Source: Pseudomonadota bacterium
GTDB lineage: Bacteria > Pseudomonadota > Gammaproteobacteria > Steroidobacterales > JBCBZW01
NCBI GenBank assembly: GCA_039193195.1
Contig: JBCCWS010000019.1
Location: 36,468-100,467 of the forward strand
Reading direction: 5' to 3'
Length of the DNA: 64,000 nt
Positions 45,331 to 55,711 of this stretch are shown in pieces (positions within the stretch are counted from its first letter, which is position 1; each line of letters starts with the position of its first letter). A program made the translations under genes and the position numbers. A model generated the notes under the pieces. The model worked only from the letters and a program-made list of their open reading frames with translations. It was not told the DNA's origin and did not search any database.

Positions 45331-45887
45331 TAGACGCGCTTCCCGATCGAAGCGCGCTCGCGAAGGTGCAGTGTCGCCCGTGCCCTCATTCTCGCGCCTG
45401 AACTATGCGCCAGGGCGGCGCCGGTCATCGCCTTGCCACTCAGCCTTAGCGCCGAAGTAACTCCAGTTGTCTTGGCAAGCCGCCGTTCACGCGTCTCGGG
45501 TCGTTTGGCGTCGGTTATCGCCTCCGCGTATTCGCGGCGGTTGGTGTAGGACAACCCGTCCCACCGCTTGCGTAGGGTAGCGTCCTGCGCAAGCATATCG
45601 GCCAGCGGCGTGGGAATCTCGACCACCCTGGCATCCTCGTCCGCGGCGATCTGCACGGTCACCTCGTCTCCTCCCTCCACGTCCGCCGCTTCGCGATGAC
45701 TCTTTCGCAGCGGGATAAATGTCTTGCCTCTCATTCGCGAGATGGTGCTTCGATAAGTGTAGCCGTTCAGCGTGACGCGCACGGACGCACGCACCTTGCC
45801 GAACACCGCTTTCGGGTCAAAGGGTATCGGGATAGCACTCAGGTTGCCTTCACGTTCGATAGTGACGGTTATGGTCTTGATGTTCAT
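45330..45887 (-). CDS. YdeI/OmpD-associated-like protein with DUF1905 domain
   Basis: 185 residues from ATG 45887. DUF1905 beta-barrel: AIPIPFDPKAVFGKVRASVR, NGYTYRSTISRMRGKTFIPL; then the YdeI-type bacteriocin-protection segment TPLADMLAQDATLRKRWDGL and YTNRREYAEAITDAKRPETR. The last 45 residues (after RERRLAKTT) are unusually basic and alanine-rich and look out of frame, so the true end may be nearer residue 140. A 39-base gap separates it from the upstream open frame. Confidence 0.75.
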   Translation of the reverse strand: MNIKTITVTIEREGNLSAIPIPFDPKAVFGKVRASVRVTLNGYTYRSTISRMRGKTFIPLRKSHREAADVEGGDEVTVQIAADEDARVVEIPTPLADMLAQDATLRKRWDGLSYTNRREYAEAITDAKRPETRERRLAKTTGVTSALRLSGKAMTGAALAHSSGARMRARATLHLRERASIGKRV

Positions 45888-45926
45888 CGTTGCTCTGGTT
45901 AGTGCCGGCGCTGGCGATAAGTGCAC

Positions 45927-46217
45927 CTAAGGCTGCGTAGGCGCCCCGTAAGCGGCTAGCGTGAGTCGATCGCTACCTCCAGCCGATGCAAGGATTTCGG
46001 CCGAGCTGTCGCTGAGGTCTATAGGCAGCCACGCACAAGGGTAGCCTTCTGGATTAAGTCCACTGCGCGCAGCTGCAGGCTTCGCTGCTTCTTCGATCCA
46101 GGTCAAGAGTAGTGACTTATCAACGATCGACCCAAGGCGCAACACGATTATGAACTCTCCCGAGAGCCGATCTAATGATGGGCGGAATTGCTCAGTACCC
46201 GCAATGACCTCGCGCAC
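45927..46217 (-). CDS. Hypothetical protein
   Basis: 96 residues if GTG 46217 is the start; the frame is open to 46352. Text is protein-like: RPSLDRLSGEFIIVLRLGSI, then KSLLLTWIEEAAKPAAARSG and WLPIDLSDSSAEILASAG. No family was recognised. It lies 39 bases before the YdeI-like gene in the same direction and would be cotranscribed with it. Its 5' end overlaps the start of the secreted cupin gene on the other strand, so one of the two starts must be shorter. Confidence 0.4.
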   Translation of the reverse strand: MREVIAGTEQFRPSLDRLSGEFIIVLRLGSIVDKSLLLTWIEEAAKPAAARSGLNPEGYPCAWLPIDLSDSSAEILASAGGSDRLTLAAYGAPTQP

Positions 46218-46677
46218 GCCAGCAGCCCTAAAGTCTGCGATCGCCCTGGCGGTGATAGCGTCCTCTGTCGGCGCAGTGAATGCGCAGGATGCAGTGGCTC
46301 CCGGGCCGGTCGAGGTTGCTCCTGCTCGGGTTGAGGAACAGATACCAGGCACGAAGCGGAATGAGTTTAGGGAGTATGTGCCTGGGCTGCTCGTGCGTCG
46401 CAGTTATCGCTCTGCAGGCGACGAAGGCGTGAGTACGCAGCTATGGGATCTCTTGGTAGGTCCTGGTATGCGCAGTGCGCCCGCCGTGCTTGAGGGTGCA
46501 GCGTTCATCTTCGTTCGCTCAGGTGATGGGGAAATTTCGCTGGATGGTAAAGAGCAGGCGTTGCGAATGGGCATGTCCTTGAGCGTGCCTGAGGGGGTTG
46601 AAGTCTCCCTTACCAATCCCGCCAAGGACAAGCCGCTGGCGGCGCATGCCGTTATCGTTACGGATGGGCAGCAGTGA
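46204..46677 (+). CDS. Small secreted cupin-like protein 1
   Basis: 157 residues from ATG 46204 with a signal peptide (ALKSAIALAVIASSVGAVNAQ). The body resembles a single cupin barrel: STQLWDLLVGPGMRSAPAVL, IFVRSGDGEISLDGKEQAL, RMGMSLSVPEGVEVSLTNPA. No metal-binding histidine set is obvious. Its TGA overlaps the GTG of the next gene. It belongs to a three-gene unit with the Ig/PQQ lipoprotein and a second small cupin-like protein. Confidence 0.7.
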   Translation: MTSRTPAALKSAIALAVIASSVGAVNAQDAVAPGPVEVAPARVEEQIPGTKRNEFREYVPGLLVRRSYRSAGDEGVSTQLWDLLVGPGMRSAPAVLEGAAFIFVRSGDGEISLDGKEQALRMGMSLSVPEGVEVSLTNPAKDKPLAAHAVIVTDGQQ

Positions 46678-49511
46678 TGATCACCTCACGTAGGGACAAG
46701 AACACGAGGCCCGAACGGCTCGCAGGTCGGGCGCTGGGCTCGGTGACCGCGCTCCTGCTGTCCTCGCTCCTGCTGCTAGGGTGCGATAGCGCTGACACTC
46801 CCCCGTCGAGTGACGACCCGAACGTAAGACCTAACCAGGGCGAGTACGACGAAGACCGCGCCTTTATCTCCGCGCCGACGCTGCTGCACCCGATCTACGC
46901 TTGCGCCACGAACGTCGCGGTAAAGCACTTCATTAAAGGTGCTTTGATCGAGGTATACCTCGACGCAGATCCGACGCCGATCGCCTCCGCCACGGGCGAG
47001 TTTCCCGCCCTGGGCGTCAACATCGATACGGGTCTGGTGTTCGAGGTGGGTCAGGTACTGACGGTGACGCAGACGGTGAACGGATTCACTAGTGCACCCT
47101 CCAATGCGGTGACGGTGACTTCCCATCTGGAGGACTATCCCGCAGGGCTCCCTCAGCCCCGCATCAACGCGCCGCCCGTGTGGGAGTGTGGGCGGGCACT
47201 CGGGGTCAGCGATGTCGTGCCCGGGGCTCGCGTGGAAGTACTCGCACGCGATGCTGGCGCAGCGGGCGGCAATGTCGTCGGTGCCTTCAACGCCACCCCC
47301 GAGTGGGGCCTGAACTGGACCGGCGTGACTCCCGCTTTCAATCTAGATGCACGTACCTGGGCAGTCGCCTCGCTCTGTGAGCAATCCGCAACCAGCGCAG
47401 AGCAAACTGTGCGCGCGGAGCCGCCTACGATCGAGGTCCCGACGGTGCACGACGTGTACGAGGGTAATGATCGGGTCATCGCAAGGGGGGCGGCACCCGA
47501 TCATGGCGCCCTAACCACCGGGGCGTTTGTCGACGTTTTCGAGGCTGGCACGAGCGTCGGGGCGACGGTCACTCCGGGCGGGGCTGGACACATCATTCTC
47601 GTCAACCCCGAGGTATCGTCCGCTAGCTACACGGCGACCCAATCGCTTTGCACGAGCAGCGATCCGTCGGTGCCCGTTACCCCGACCCCGTGTGAAGACC
47701 TGCCCCCGCCGATCATCAAGCCGCCCCTGCCCGGGGACTCCAAGGTCGTGCTCACGGACTACGTCGAGGGTGCGGAGATTTTGGTGTTTGCCGATGGTGC
47801 GGAGATCGGTCACTCCGGCCCGGACGTAATCAACTTAAGCACACCGCTCGGCAATGGCCAGACACTCACGGTAGTGCAACGCCTCGGCAGCTGCGAGAGC
47901 GCTTGGGTGTACGAGATCGATGTCCAGTGCGAGAATCTGGGGGGTGATGATCGTGCCTGTTCTGGCGATTGGCCTGCCTTTCGCCACAACGCCCTGCGCT
48001 CCGCCAACCAAACCCAGCTCTCAGCGCTAGCCGACCCGTACGAGGTGAAGCGGCTCCAGGTAGGTTGGGAGTTCGATCCGCCTGGGACTCGTGCCTTCCG
48101 CGCTTCGCCGGTAGTTCACGAAGACAGAGTGTTCATCGGCAACGGCAACGGCCGCTTCTACGCCCTCGACGCCGCCACGGGTGCAGTCCAATGGGAATAC
48201 CCGCCGCCGGGGTCGCCGGATCTGCGTACGCAGTTCGAGAGCAATCCGTCGAGCTGCGGCATCGCTGCGAGCGCCGTGATCGGACGCGTGCAGGGTGAGG
48301 TGGATGTCGTGATCTTCGCTGCCCCCGACCCGTCCATTGGTGCAGGCCTCGGCAGCGGACGGTTATTCGCTCTGGATGTGCAGACGGGTGCCGAGGTCTG
48401 GAAATCGCCCGAGATCGCGGTGCTGAACGGCCTGACCCGACGCGACGAGGGTGAACTACACGAACAGACTGGGTACGCACCACCGCTGGTCTTTGGCGAT
48501 CGTGTCTACATCGGGATCGCCAACCACGCAGACAACCCGATCCAGAACGGTCGCGTGGTCGCCGTAGAACTAAGCACCGGCAACCCCGTCCCTGGGTTTG
48601 ACTTTAAGGCGACCTCTACGCGCGGTGGCGGCGTGTGGAGCCCTATCGCCGGCGGCTTCGGGCGGGACGGTATTTTCATCACCACCGGGAACAGCAGGTG
48701 CTGGAACGGTGGCTGTCAGCCGGAGCCCTCACCGAATCACGGTCTTAGCATGCTGCGCCTGAACGCCTCTAGCGGTGCCGTCGACTGGAAGCTGCAGCCC
48801 GTGCCGTTTGAGTTGGATGGAGATCCGGACTGGTCGGCGGGTCCGAGCTTGCTTCGCTCGAGCTGCGGCGATCTAGTGCTGTCGCGTATGAAGGACGGTT
48901 GGACCTACGCAGTCGATCCCGGCGCGGCCTACTCACCGCGCTGGCAATTCCCCCCTACGGGCAGTGCGCCCGGCTATGAATTCGATCCAGCGTGGGGCAC
49001 AGCGCACGGGGATTCCCGCTACCTCTACCCGGGCGCCGCCTGGGATGACACCTACATCAGCGAGGCGGGCGGCGAGGATATCGTGAACACTACAGACACC
49101 GGTTTTGGGCGGCTCCACGCCTTCAACGCCTGCGGCGGTGCGGGCGGGCGAGTGCGATGGATCGCTGATATCCCCGGAGCGGTGCAAGGTGACCAATACC
49201 AGCTCGGGTCGCCATCGGTCACTCACGGCATCGTGTACGTCGGCACCGGATCGGGTGGGTTGGTCGCGATTGCTGACCCCAGCGCCTGGCCCTCGACGTC
49301 GTCGCTGTGCAGCAACCCGGCGATCGCCCTCGCGGACTGCGCGGCCAATGGTTTTAACGTCGTACCCCGACCGCACGTGTTGCGGACCATTGATCTGGGG
49401 AGTGTCGCCATCCTTGGCGAACCAGCGCTCGCGGGCGGTCGGGTGTTCGTCGCCTCAGGCCGCAGCTGTAACAGCGGCGGAGCGCTCTACATGCTGGAGC
49501 CGGAATCATGA
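46674..49511 (+). CDS. Lipoprotein with Ig-like repeats and a PQQ-type beta-propeller
   Basis: 945 residues from GTG 46674 (ATG 46677 also possible). Lipobox LLLLGC ends near residue 37. About residues 65-420 hold four tandem Ig-like modules of the form P-x-I-x-P...GA-x-V-E-V...LTV, with paired cysteines such as VWECGRALGV and SLCEQS. The second half is a PQQ-like propeller: WPAFRHNALRSANQ, NGRFYALDAATGAVQWEYPP, GRLFALDVQTGAEVW and GSGGLVAIADP. It is probably held at the outer or inner membrane facing the periplasm. No dehydrogenase active-site motif was seen, so a scaffold or sensor role is as likely as an enzyme. Confidence 0.82.
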   Translation: MMITSRRDKNTRPERLAGRALGSVTALLLSSLLLLGCDSADTPPSSDDPNVRPNQGEYDEDRAFISAPTLLHPIYACATNVAVKHFIKGALIEVYLDADPTPIASATGEFPALGVNIDTGLVFEVGQVLTVTQTVNGFTSAPSNAVTVTSHLEDYPAGLPQPRINAPPVWECGRALGVSDVVPGARVEVLARDAGAAGGNVVGAFNATPEWGLNWTGVTPAFNLDARTWAVASLCEQSATSAEQTVRAEPPTIEVPTVHDVYEGNDRVIARGAAPDHGALTTGAFVDVFEAGTSVGATVTPGGAGHIILVNPEVSSASYTATQSLCTSSDPSVPVTPTPCEDLPPPIIKPPLPGDSKVVLTDYVEGAEILVFADGAEIGHSGPDVINLSTPLGNGQTLTVVQRLGSCESAWVYEIDVQCENLGGDDRACSGDWPAFRHNALRSANQTQLSALADPYEVKRLQVGWEFDPPGTRAFRASPVVHEDRVFIGNGNGRFYALDAATGAVQWEYPPPGSPDLRTQFESNPSSCGIAASAVIGRVQGEVDVVIFAAPDPSIGAGLGSGRLFALDVQTGAEVWKSPEIAVLNGLTRRDEGELHEQTGYAPPLVFGDRVYIGIANHADNPIQNGRVVAVELSTGNPVPGFDFKATSTRGGGVWSPIAGGFGRDGIFITTGNSRCWNGGCQPEPSPNHGLSMLRLNASSGAVDWKLQPVPFELDGDPDWSAGPSLLRSSCGDLVLSRMKDGWTYAVDPGAAYSPRWQFPPTGSAPGYEFDPAWGTAHGDSRYLYPGAAWDDTYISEAGGEDIVNTTDTGFGRLHAFNACGGAGGRVRWIADIPGAVQGDQYQLGSPSVTHGIVYVGTGSGGLVAIADPSAWPSTSSLCSNPAIALADCAANGFNVVPRPHVLRTIDLGSVAILGEPALAGGRVFVASGRSCNSGGALYMLEPES

Positions 49512-49918
49512 GTACGCTTGGAATACGACGACGCACGGAATGGACGCTGGCGATGATCATCATCACCCTAGGTCTCTTGCCCGTTGTAGGCACTGGCCAA
49601 GAAGAGGGGGCGGACCGCATCGAGCGTGTGAAGCGCGACGAGCTTGGCAGCGGGCAGCTCGCGCTGCTTAGCGGTCGCACCGTGGGCGTCGCGATCGAGC
49701 GCTGGATGCTCGGTGGTGGCCTGTCACTCGATCGCTTGCCTATCGATGGTGATGCGTTCCTGGTGATTCATCTGCGCGGTGGGCAGTTGATCACCGTGAT
49801 TGGTGATGAGCGCGTCCTTCGCCAGGAGGGCGACTACTGGAGCGTGCCTCGCGATGTGGTAATGGCGGTGGAGACCGACGACGACTCCGCTGTGCTTGAG
49901 GTGACGATCGTCCGCTGA
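49508..49918 (+). CDS. Small secreted cupin-like protein 2
   Basis: 136 residues; ATG 49508 overlaps the lipoprotein stop by four bases. Hydrophobic N-terminal signal (LAMIIITLGLLPVVGTGQ). Beta-rich body: TVGVAIERWMLGGGLSLDRL, GDAFLVIHLRGGQLITVIGD, QEGDYWSVPRDVVMAVETDD, a cupin-like pattern similar in order to the protein at 46204. No catalytic residues could be identified. Confidence 0.65.
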   Translation: MSTLGIRRRTEWTLAMIIITLGLLPVVGTGQEEGADRIERVKRDELGSGQLALLSGRTVGVAIERWMLGGGLSLDRLPIDGDAFLVIHLRGGQLITVIGDERVLRQEGDYWSVPRDVVMAVETDDDSAVLEVTIVR

Positions 49919-49927
49919 GCACGATAA

Positions 49928-50050
49928 GCGCGCCGCAAGGTGCTGGATGGCTCTACGGGTGCTGAGTACTTTGCCCTTTAGGGGCCAGCAGAAGTAGGAG
50001 AGTTCGTCCGTGCGGCGCACGAGCTTTTGGCTGAACAGCTAACGTTGTAG
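49928..50050 (+). pseudogene. Short decayed coding fragment
   Basis: In one frame the text reads RRKVLDGSTGAEYFAL, a TAG at 49979-49981, then GPAEVGEFVRAAHELLAEQL to a TAG at 50048-50050. It looks like the C-terminal end of an old gene with one in-frame stop. Family not recognised. Confidence 0.28.
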
Positions 50051-50110
50051 ATAGGTGTTGCAAAGAATCGATCCGTGAGCTGATCTTGAGGAAGGCTGTT
50101 CGGGAGATCC

Positions 50111-50434
50111 GTGATGACGCCAACAGGTCGATTCCTGGTACCAGTGACTTTGCTCGTGCCCCTCTTGTTCCGCATGGCGGGTTGCGCCAGCCATCGCCTC
50201 GTGGTCGACCAACCGAACCCCGCGACTGGCTACGAGAATGCGACGCTCACTGCCTATTTCTGGGGCATTGTCGAGCGCGAAGAAGTTGCCGGGAACTGCC
50301 TCGATCACGCCCTCGATGAGGTGCGCGTTCGCACCAACCCCGCCTATGCGCTCGTCACGGTCATTTGCCTTGGCATCGTGGTGCCTGTGGAAGTGCCGCA
50401 AGCTGCCGCAGTCAGGCGAGCTCTAGAGGCATAG
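50111..50434 (+). CDS. Bor-like small lipoprotein
   Basis: 107 residues from GTG 50111 or ATG 50114. N-terminal signal ending FRMAGC, an imperfect lipobox. The body matches the Bor/Iss-like pattern: ENATLTAYFWGIVEREEVAG, then CLDHALDEVRVRTNPAYALV and CLGIVVPVEV. Bor proteins are small outer-membrane lipoproteins, first known from phage lambda; many chromosomal versions have no known role. Confidence 0.65.
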   Translation: MMTPTGRFLVPVTLLVPLLFRMAGCASHRLVVDQPNPATGYENATLTAYFWGIVEREEVAGNCLDHALDEVRVRTNPAYALVTVICLGIVVPVEVPQAAAVRRALEA

Positions 50435-51540
50435 ACCGACTTAGCGCTAGCCTTGGTGGGCGTGCTGATAGCCGCGGAGGATAAGATGATGCCTAACGCT
50501 CGCGAGTTCCGCTACGGATCGAAGGTGTAGAAGAACTGGCACGAAAATATTTCTCAGCGTGTTGCCGAACAGATCGATTTAGCCAACCCGCAAGGGCCGC
50601 CGAATGTCTCCGGGCTCCTCGCGACTACCCGCGTCGCTCAGGACATCATCGGCGAAGCCCGCGACGCGGGCCATTTACTGCGCACGCTCGGCGGCCAGTG
50701 GTCCTTCTCACCGGTGGCTGTCACCGATGGTTTTCAGCTCAACAGCGCACCCATGAACTGGATCTTCGACCTATCGCCCGGTCGGGTCCGCGCCGACTTC
50801 GACGGCGACCCGACTCGGCTCACCTTGTGTCAGATCGGGGTCTCGATCTCAGAGCTCAATCGGCACTTGGAACGCAGTGGCCGTGCTCTTGCCACCTCGG
50901 GGGCAAGCAATGGGCAGACCATTCCAGGTGCCATCGCCACCGGCACCTACAGCTCCGCCATCGGCTATGGCGCCATCCAGGGACACGTCGTTGGCCTGCA
51001 ACTGCTGGTGGTGACTGACCGATCGCTGTGGGTCGAGCGGGCATCCCGGCCCGTCGTGTCGGACAGCTTCATTGGCATGCTCGGGATCGACGAACACGTC
51101 AAAGATGACAGCCTATTCGAGGCGGCTCTCGTGCACTTGGGTGCGTGTGGCTTGGTCAACGCAACCCTAGTGGAGGCTCGCGATAGCTTCCTGCTGGAAG
51201 CGCGGCGGCGAAATGTGCCCTTCGACGATCAGTTTCGCGTGGCCGTCGAGGCGCTGGACTTCCCGGCCGTTGGGGTGGCGAACCTCGACAGCGATCCCTA
51301 CTTCGCGCTGGTCGTCATCAACCCCTACGACACGCGGGAGGTCTCGCTGACCTTCATGCACGAGCGAGCGATGCCCGCGGACCACACGCCGGACTACACG
51401 ATCAGCGACCGCACCGGCATCGGCTACGACATGCTGAGCAAGGCCGCAGCGCTAACAGAGCTCATCGCGCCTAGCGCGAAGCTGCTGGTGGGATTGCTCT
51501 TCGACCAGGAGCTGCCCGAGTTCGACCGAACAGAGCTAGT

Positions 51541-51572
51541 GTCCTGAGTTAGCAGTTCGTTGATGAATTCGC
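51541..51572 (+). repeat. Left terminal inverted repeat of the MITE
   Basis: 32 bases beginning GTCCTGAGTTAGCAGTTCG; carries the in-frame TGA that closes the host gene. Partner at 51664-51695, 31 of 32 matching. Confidence 0.9.
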
Positions 51573-51663
51573 GGCACGTTTTCGCCCCTGAACACGTTGC
51601 TCCTCCTCCCGTGGGACCTGCCACGCTCGTCCTCGCGCCGCGCTCAGGGACAACAACTCGCGT

Positions 51664-51695
51664 GCGAATTCATCAACGAACTTCTAACTCAGGAC
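51664..51695 (-). repeat. Right terminal inverted repeat of the MITE
   Basis: Reverse complement begins GTCCTGAGTTAGAAGTTCG; matches the left repeat except at position 13. Just inside lies GTCCCTGAGC (reverse strand), similar to the repeat tip, perhaps a subterminal protein site. Confidence 0.9.
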
Positions 51696-52271
51696 AACTA
51701 GGCACTTGGGGCGAGACCTTTGGCACCTCCCGTCCACGGGCTGGTGCCAGCGCAAGCGCTATCGCTGTGCCGCTAGAGCGCTTGTGGGACGCCTACGAGC
51801 TATTGCTCGATGTGCATCGGGAGGTTAGACCTGGCCTTATCTTCGCGTTGCGCTTCGTGCAAGGCTCCCTGGGACATCTCGCTTTCACCCGTTACGATCG
51901 CACCTGTGTGATCGAGCTCGATGGGGTTGATTCAAGGCGTACTAGGGAGTTCTTAAGCGCTGCCTGGGGTGCCCTGGAAGCTAGCGACATTCCCCACACC
52001 CATCACTGGGGAAAGATCAACCGCATGACGCCTGCCACGCTCCAAAGGAGCTATGGGGACGTCGTTGCGCGCTGGCGTTCGGCGAGGGATCTGCTGTTGC
52101 CCGCGGATGTTCGCCGTACCTTTGCCAACGCATATACGGACGCGGCGGGGTTGACATCGCCCTAGGCGCGGCGGACCGTGCGAGTCCCTGCGTGAGGGAG
52201 GGAGGCGCGGATGCCACCGTATCGGTTCGACGGCGTCCGTTCGGCCCATGCCTCAGTGCTACAATTCGGCG

Positions 52272-54512
<2,241 letters not shown>

Positions 54513-54709
54513 GCTCACACAGGGAAGCGGTTGGACGGGTCGGCTCGAAGCACCGGGCCACGGCGGCGATTGGGGGGGGCGCCGTCATGGGAGGGGTGGC
54601 ACTTCAGCGCCAAACCGCCCGACCTTGATGGGGAGTTGTCAGCTCCCGCGAAAAGGTTTCACCCACAACAGCAGATGAGCTGTTTTGTTCGGGAGGCTGA
54701 TTGGTGCGG

Positions 54710-55141
54710 ATGCCAAAAACTGTCATCGGGACCCTGCTGCTGATCGCCGGCGCAGTGCTTGCTGTCCTGGAAAACGGTGGTTTATCAATGGGTAACAGCG
54801 AGAGCGCGGGTGGGCCCACGGTTGAATCCCTCTTCGCCGCGCGGCGCAGCGACACCTGGCTAACCGTCGACGGGCGCATCGATCGCATCCTCGCGGACGA
54901 TAATGACGGGTCTCGCCATCAGCGCTTCATCATGCGCACCTCTTCAGGCCACACGGTCTTGGTAGCGCACAACATCGATCTGGCGCCGCGCGTAGCGGAC
55001 ATCCGCGAGGACGATCCGATCCGCGTCTACGGCGAGTACGAGTGGACCGATCGGGGCGGGGTGGTGCACTGGACCCACCACGATCCGGATGGAGACATCG
55101 CCGGCGGCTGGGTGGAGCATCGAGGGGAGCGTTACCGCTAG
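54710..55141 (+). CDS. DUF3465 protein with N-terminal signal anchor
   Basis: 143 residues from ATG 54710. A hydrophobic N-terminus (VIGTLLLIAGAVLAVL) is followed by a DUF3465 OB-like domain: DGRIDRILADDNDGSRHQRF, SSGHTVLVAHNIDLAPRVAD, VYGEYEWTDRGGVVHWTHHD and GWVEHRGERY, all hallmark motifs. Family function is unknown; its OB-fold suggests binding rather than catalysis. Confidence 0.85.
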   Translation: MPKTVIGTLLLIAGAVLAVLENGGLSMGNSESAGGPTVESLFAARRSDTWLTVDGRIDRILADDNDGSRHQRFIMRTSSGHTVLVAHNIDLAPRVADIREDDPIRVYGEYEWTDRGGVVHWTHHDPDGDIAGGWVEHRGERYR

Positions 55142-55176
55142 GGGCGAGTGGCTTTGTCGGCGCCGCAGAGTCCTGC

Positions 55177-55662
55177 TCAGGTGGGCGTCTTTGCGATCCC
55201 CTCGAGAGCATCGCGCAAGCGCTCGCCCTCTAGTACGGCAAAGTCGTGTGCAAGCAGGCGCCGTACGCGACGCTCGATGACGCCGATCACAGCGTCGAAG
55301 GCAGCAGCCCGCGCAGACGCACCCTCCACCTTCGACGGGTCTGGCAGGCCCCAGTGGGCGATGACCGTGTTGCTTAGCCACAGGGGGCAGGATTCGCCTG
55401 CAGCGCTGTCGCATACGGTGATTACGGCGTCCAGGTGCTTGCCGTCGCAGTGGTCCCAGGACTTGCTGCGCAAGCCGGTGGTGTCGATGCCGAGTGCTTG
55501 CAGCGTGGCGAGCGTATCCGGATGTACCTCGCCGCTCGGACTGCTGCCCGCGCTAGTCGCCGTGATGCGACCCTCGCTCAGGCTCCGCGCCAGCGCCTCG
55601 CACAGAATGCTCCGGCAGCGGTTGTGGGTGCAGACGAACATTAGGCTGAGCGTATTGGGCAT
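55177..55662 (-). CDS. arsC: Low-molecular-weight phosphatase-fold arsenate reductase
   Basis: 161 residues from ATG 55662. The P-loop CTHNRCR (CX5R with Cys11 and Arg17) lies in MFVCTHNRCRS; CDSAAGESCPLW provides the further cysteines used in thioredoxin-linked ArsC; HWGLPDPSKVEG holds the catalytic Asp. It reduces arsenate to arsenite. No arsR or efflux pump gene is adjacent, so a protein-tyrosine-phosphatase role cannot be excluded. Confidence 0.85.
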   Translation of the reverse strand: MPNTLSLMFVCTHNRCRSILCEALARSLSEGRITATSAGSSPSGEVHPDTLATLQALGIDTTGLRSKSWDHCDGKHLDAVITVCDSAAGESCPLWLSNTVIAHWGLPDPSKVEGASARAAAFDAVIGVIERRVRRLLAHDFAVLEGERLRDALEGIAKTPT

Positions 55663-55711
55663 TGGCGATTGTTCGTTTCGAGTCGGCCCTGCGGCGGGCG
55701 GATAAAGACGA

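Larger units (their letters stand above)
51540..51697. mobile_element. 158-bp MITE with CTAG target duplication
   Basis: Terminal inverted repeats of 32 bases at 51541-51572 and 51664-51695 differ at one position only. The ends read (T)GTCCTGAGTTAG. CTAG flanks both sides (51536-51539 and 51698-51701). There is no room for a transposase, so this is a non-autonomous element. CTAG targets are known for IS481-type elements; kinship is inference. Confidence 0.9.
50486..52165 (+). pseudogene. FAD-binding oxidoreductase, disrupted by a stop and a MITE
   Basis: The reading frame begins MMPNAREFRYGSKV, meets TAG at 50528-50530, then continues NWHENISQRVAEQIDLANPQ and the FAD-binding PCMH region (LLRTLGGQWSFSPVAVTDGF; SGASNGQTIPGAIATGTYSS). 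It is closed by a TGA at 51545-51547 that belongs to the inserted element. After the element it resumes as GTWGETFGTSRPRAGASAS and ends HTHHWGKINRMTPATLQRSY, like aldonolactone-oxidase C-termini. Removing 51540-51697 plus one CTAG rejoins the frame as ...DRTELGTWGE.... The product is therefore probably not made at full length. Confidence 0.8.
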
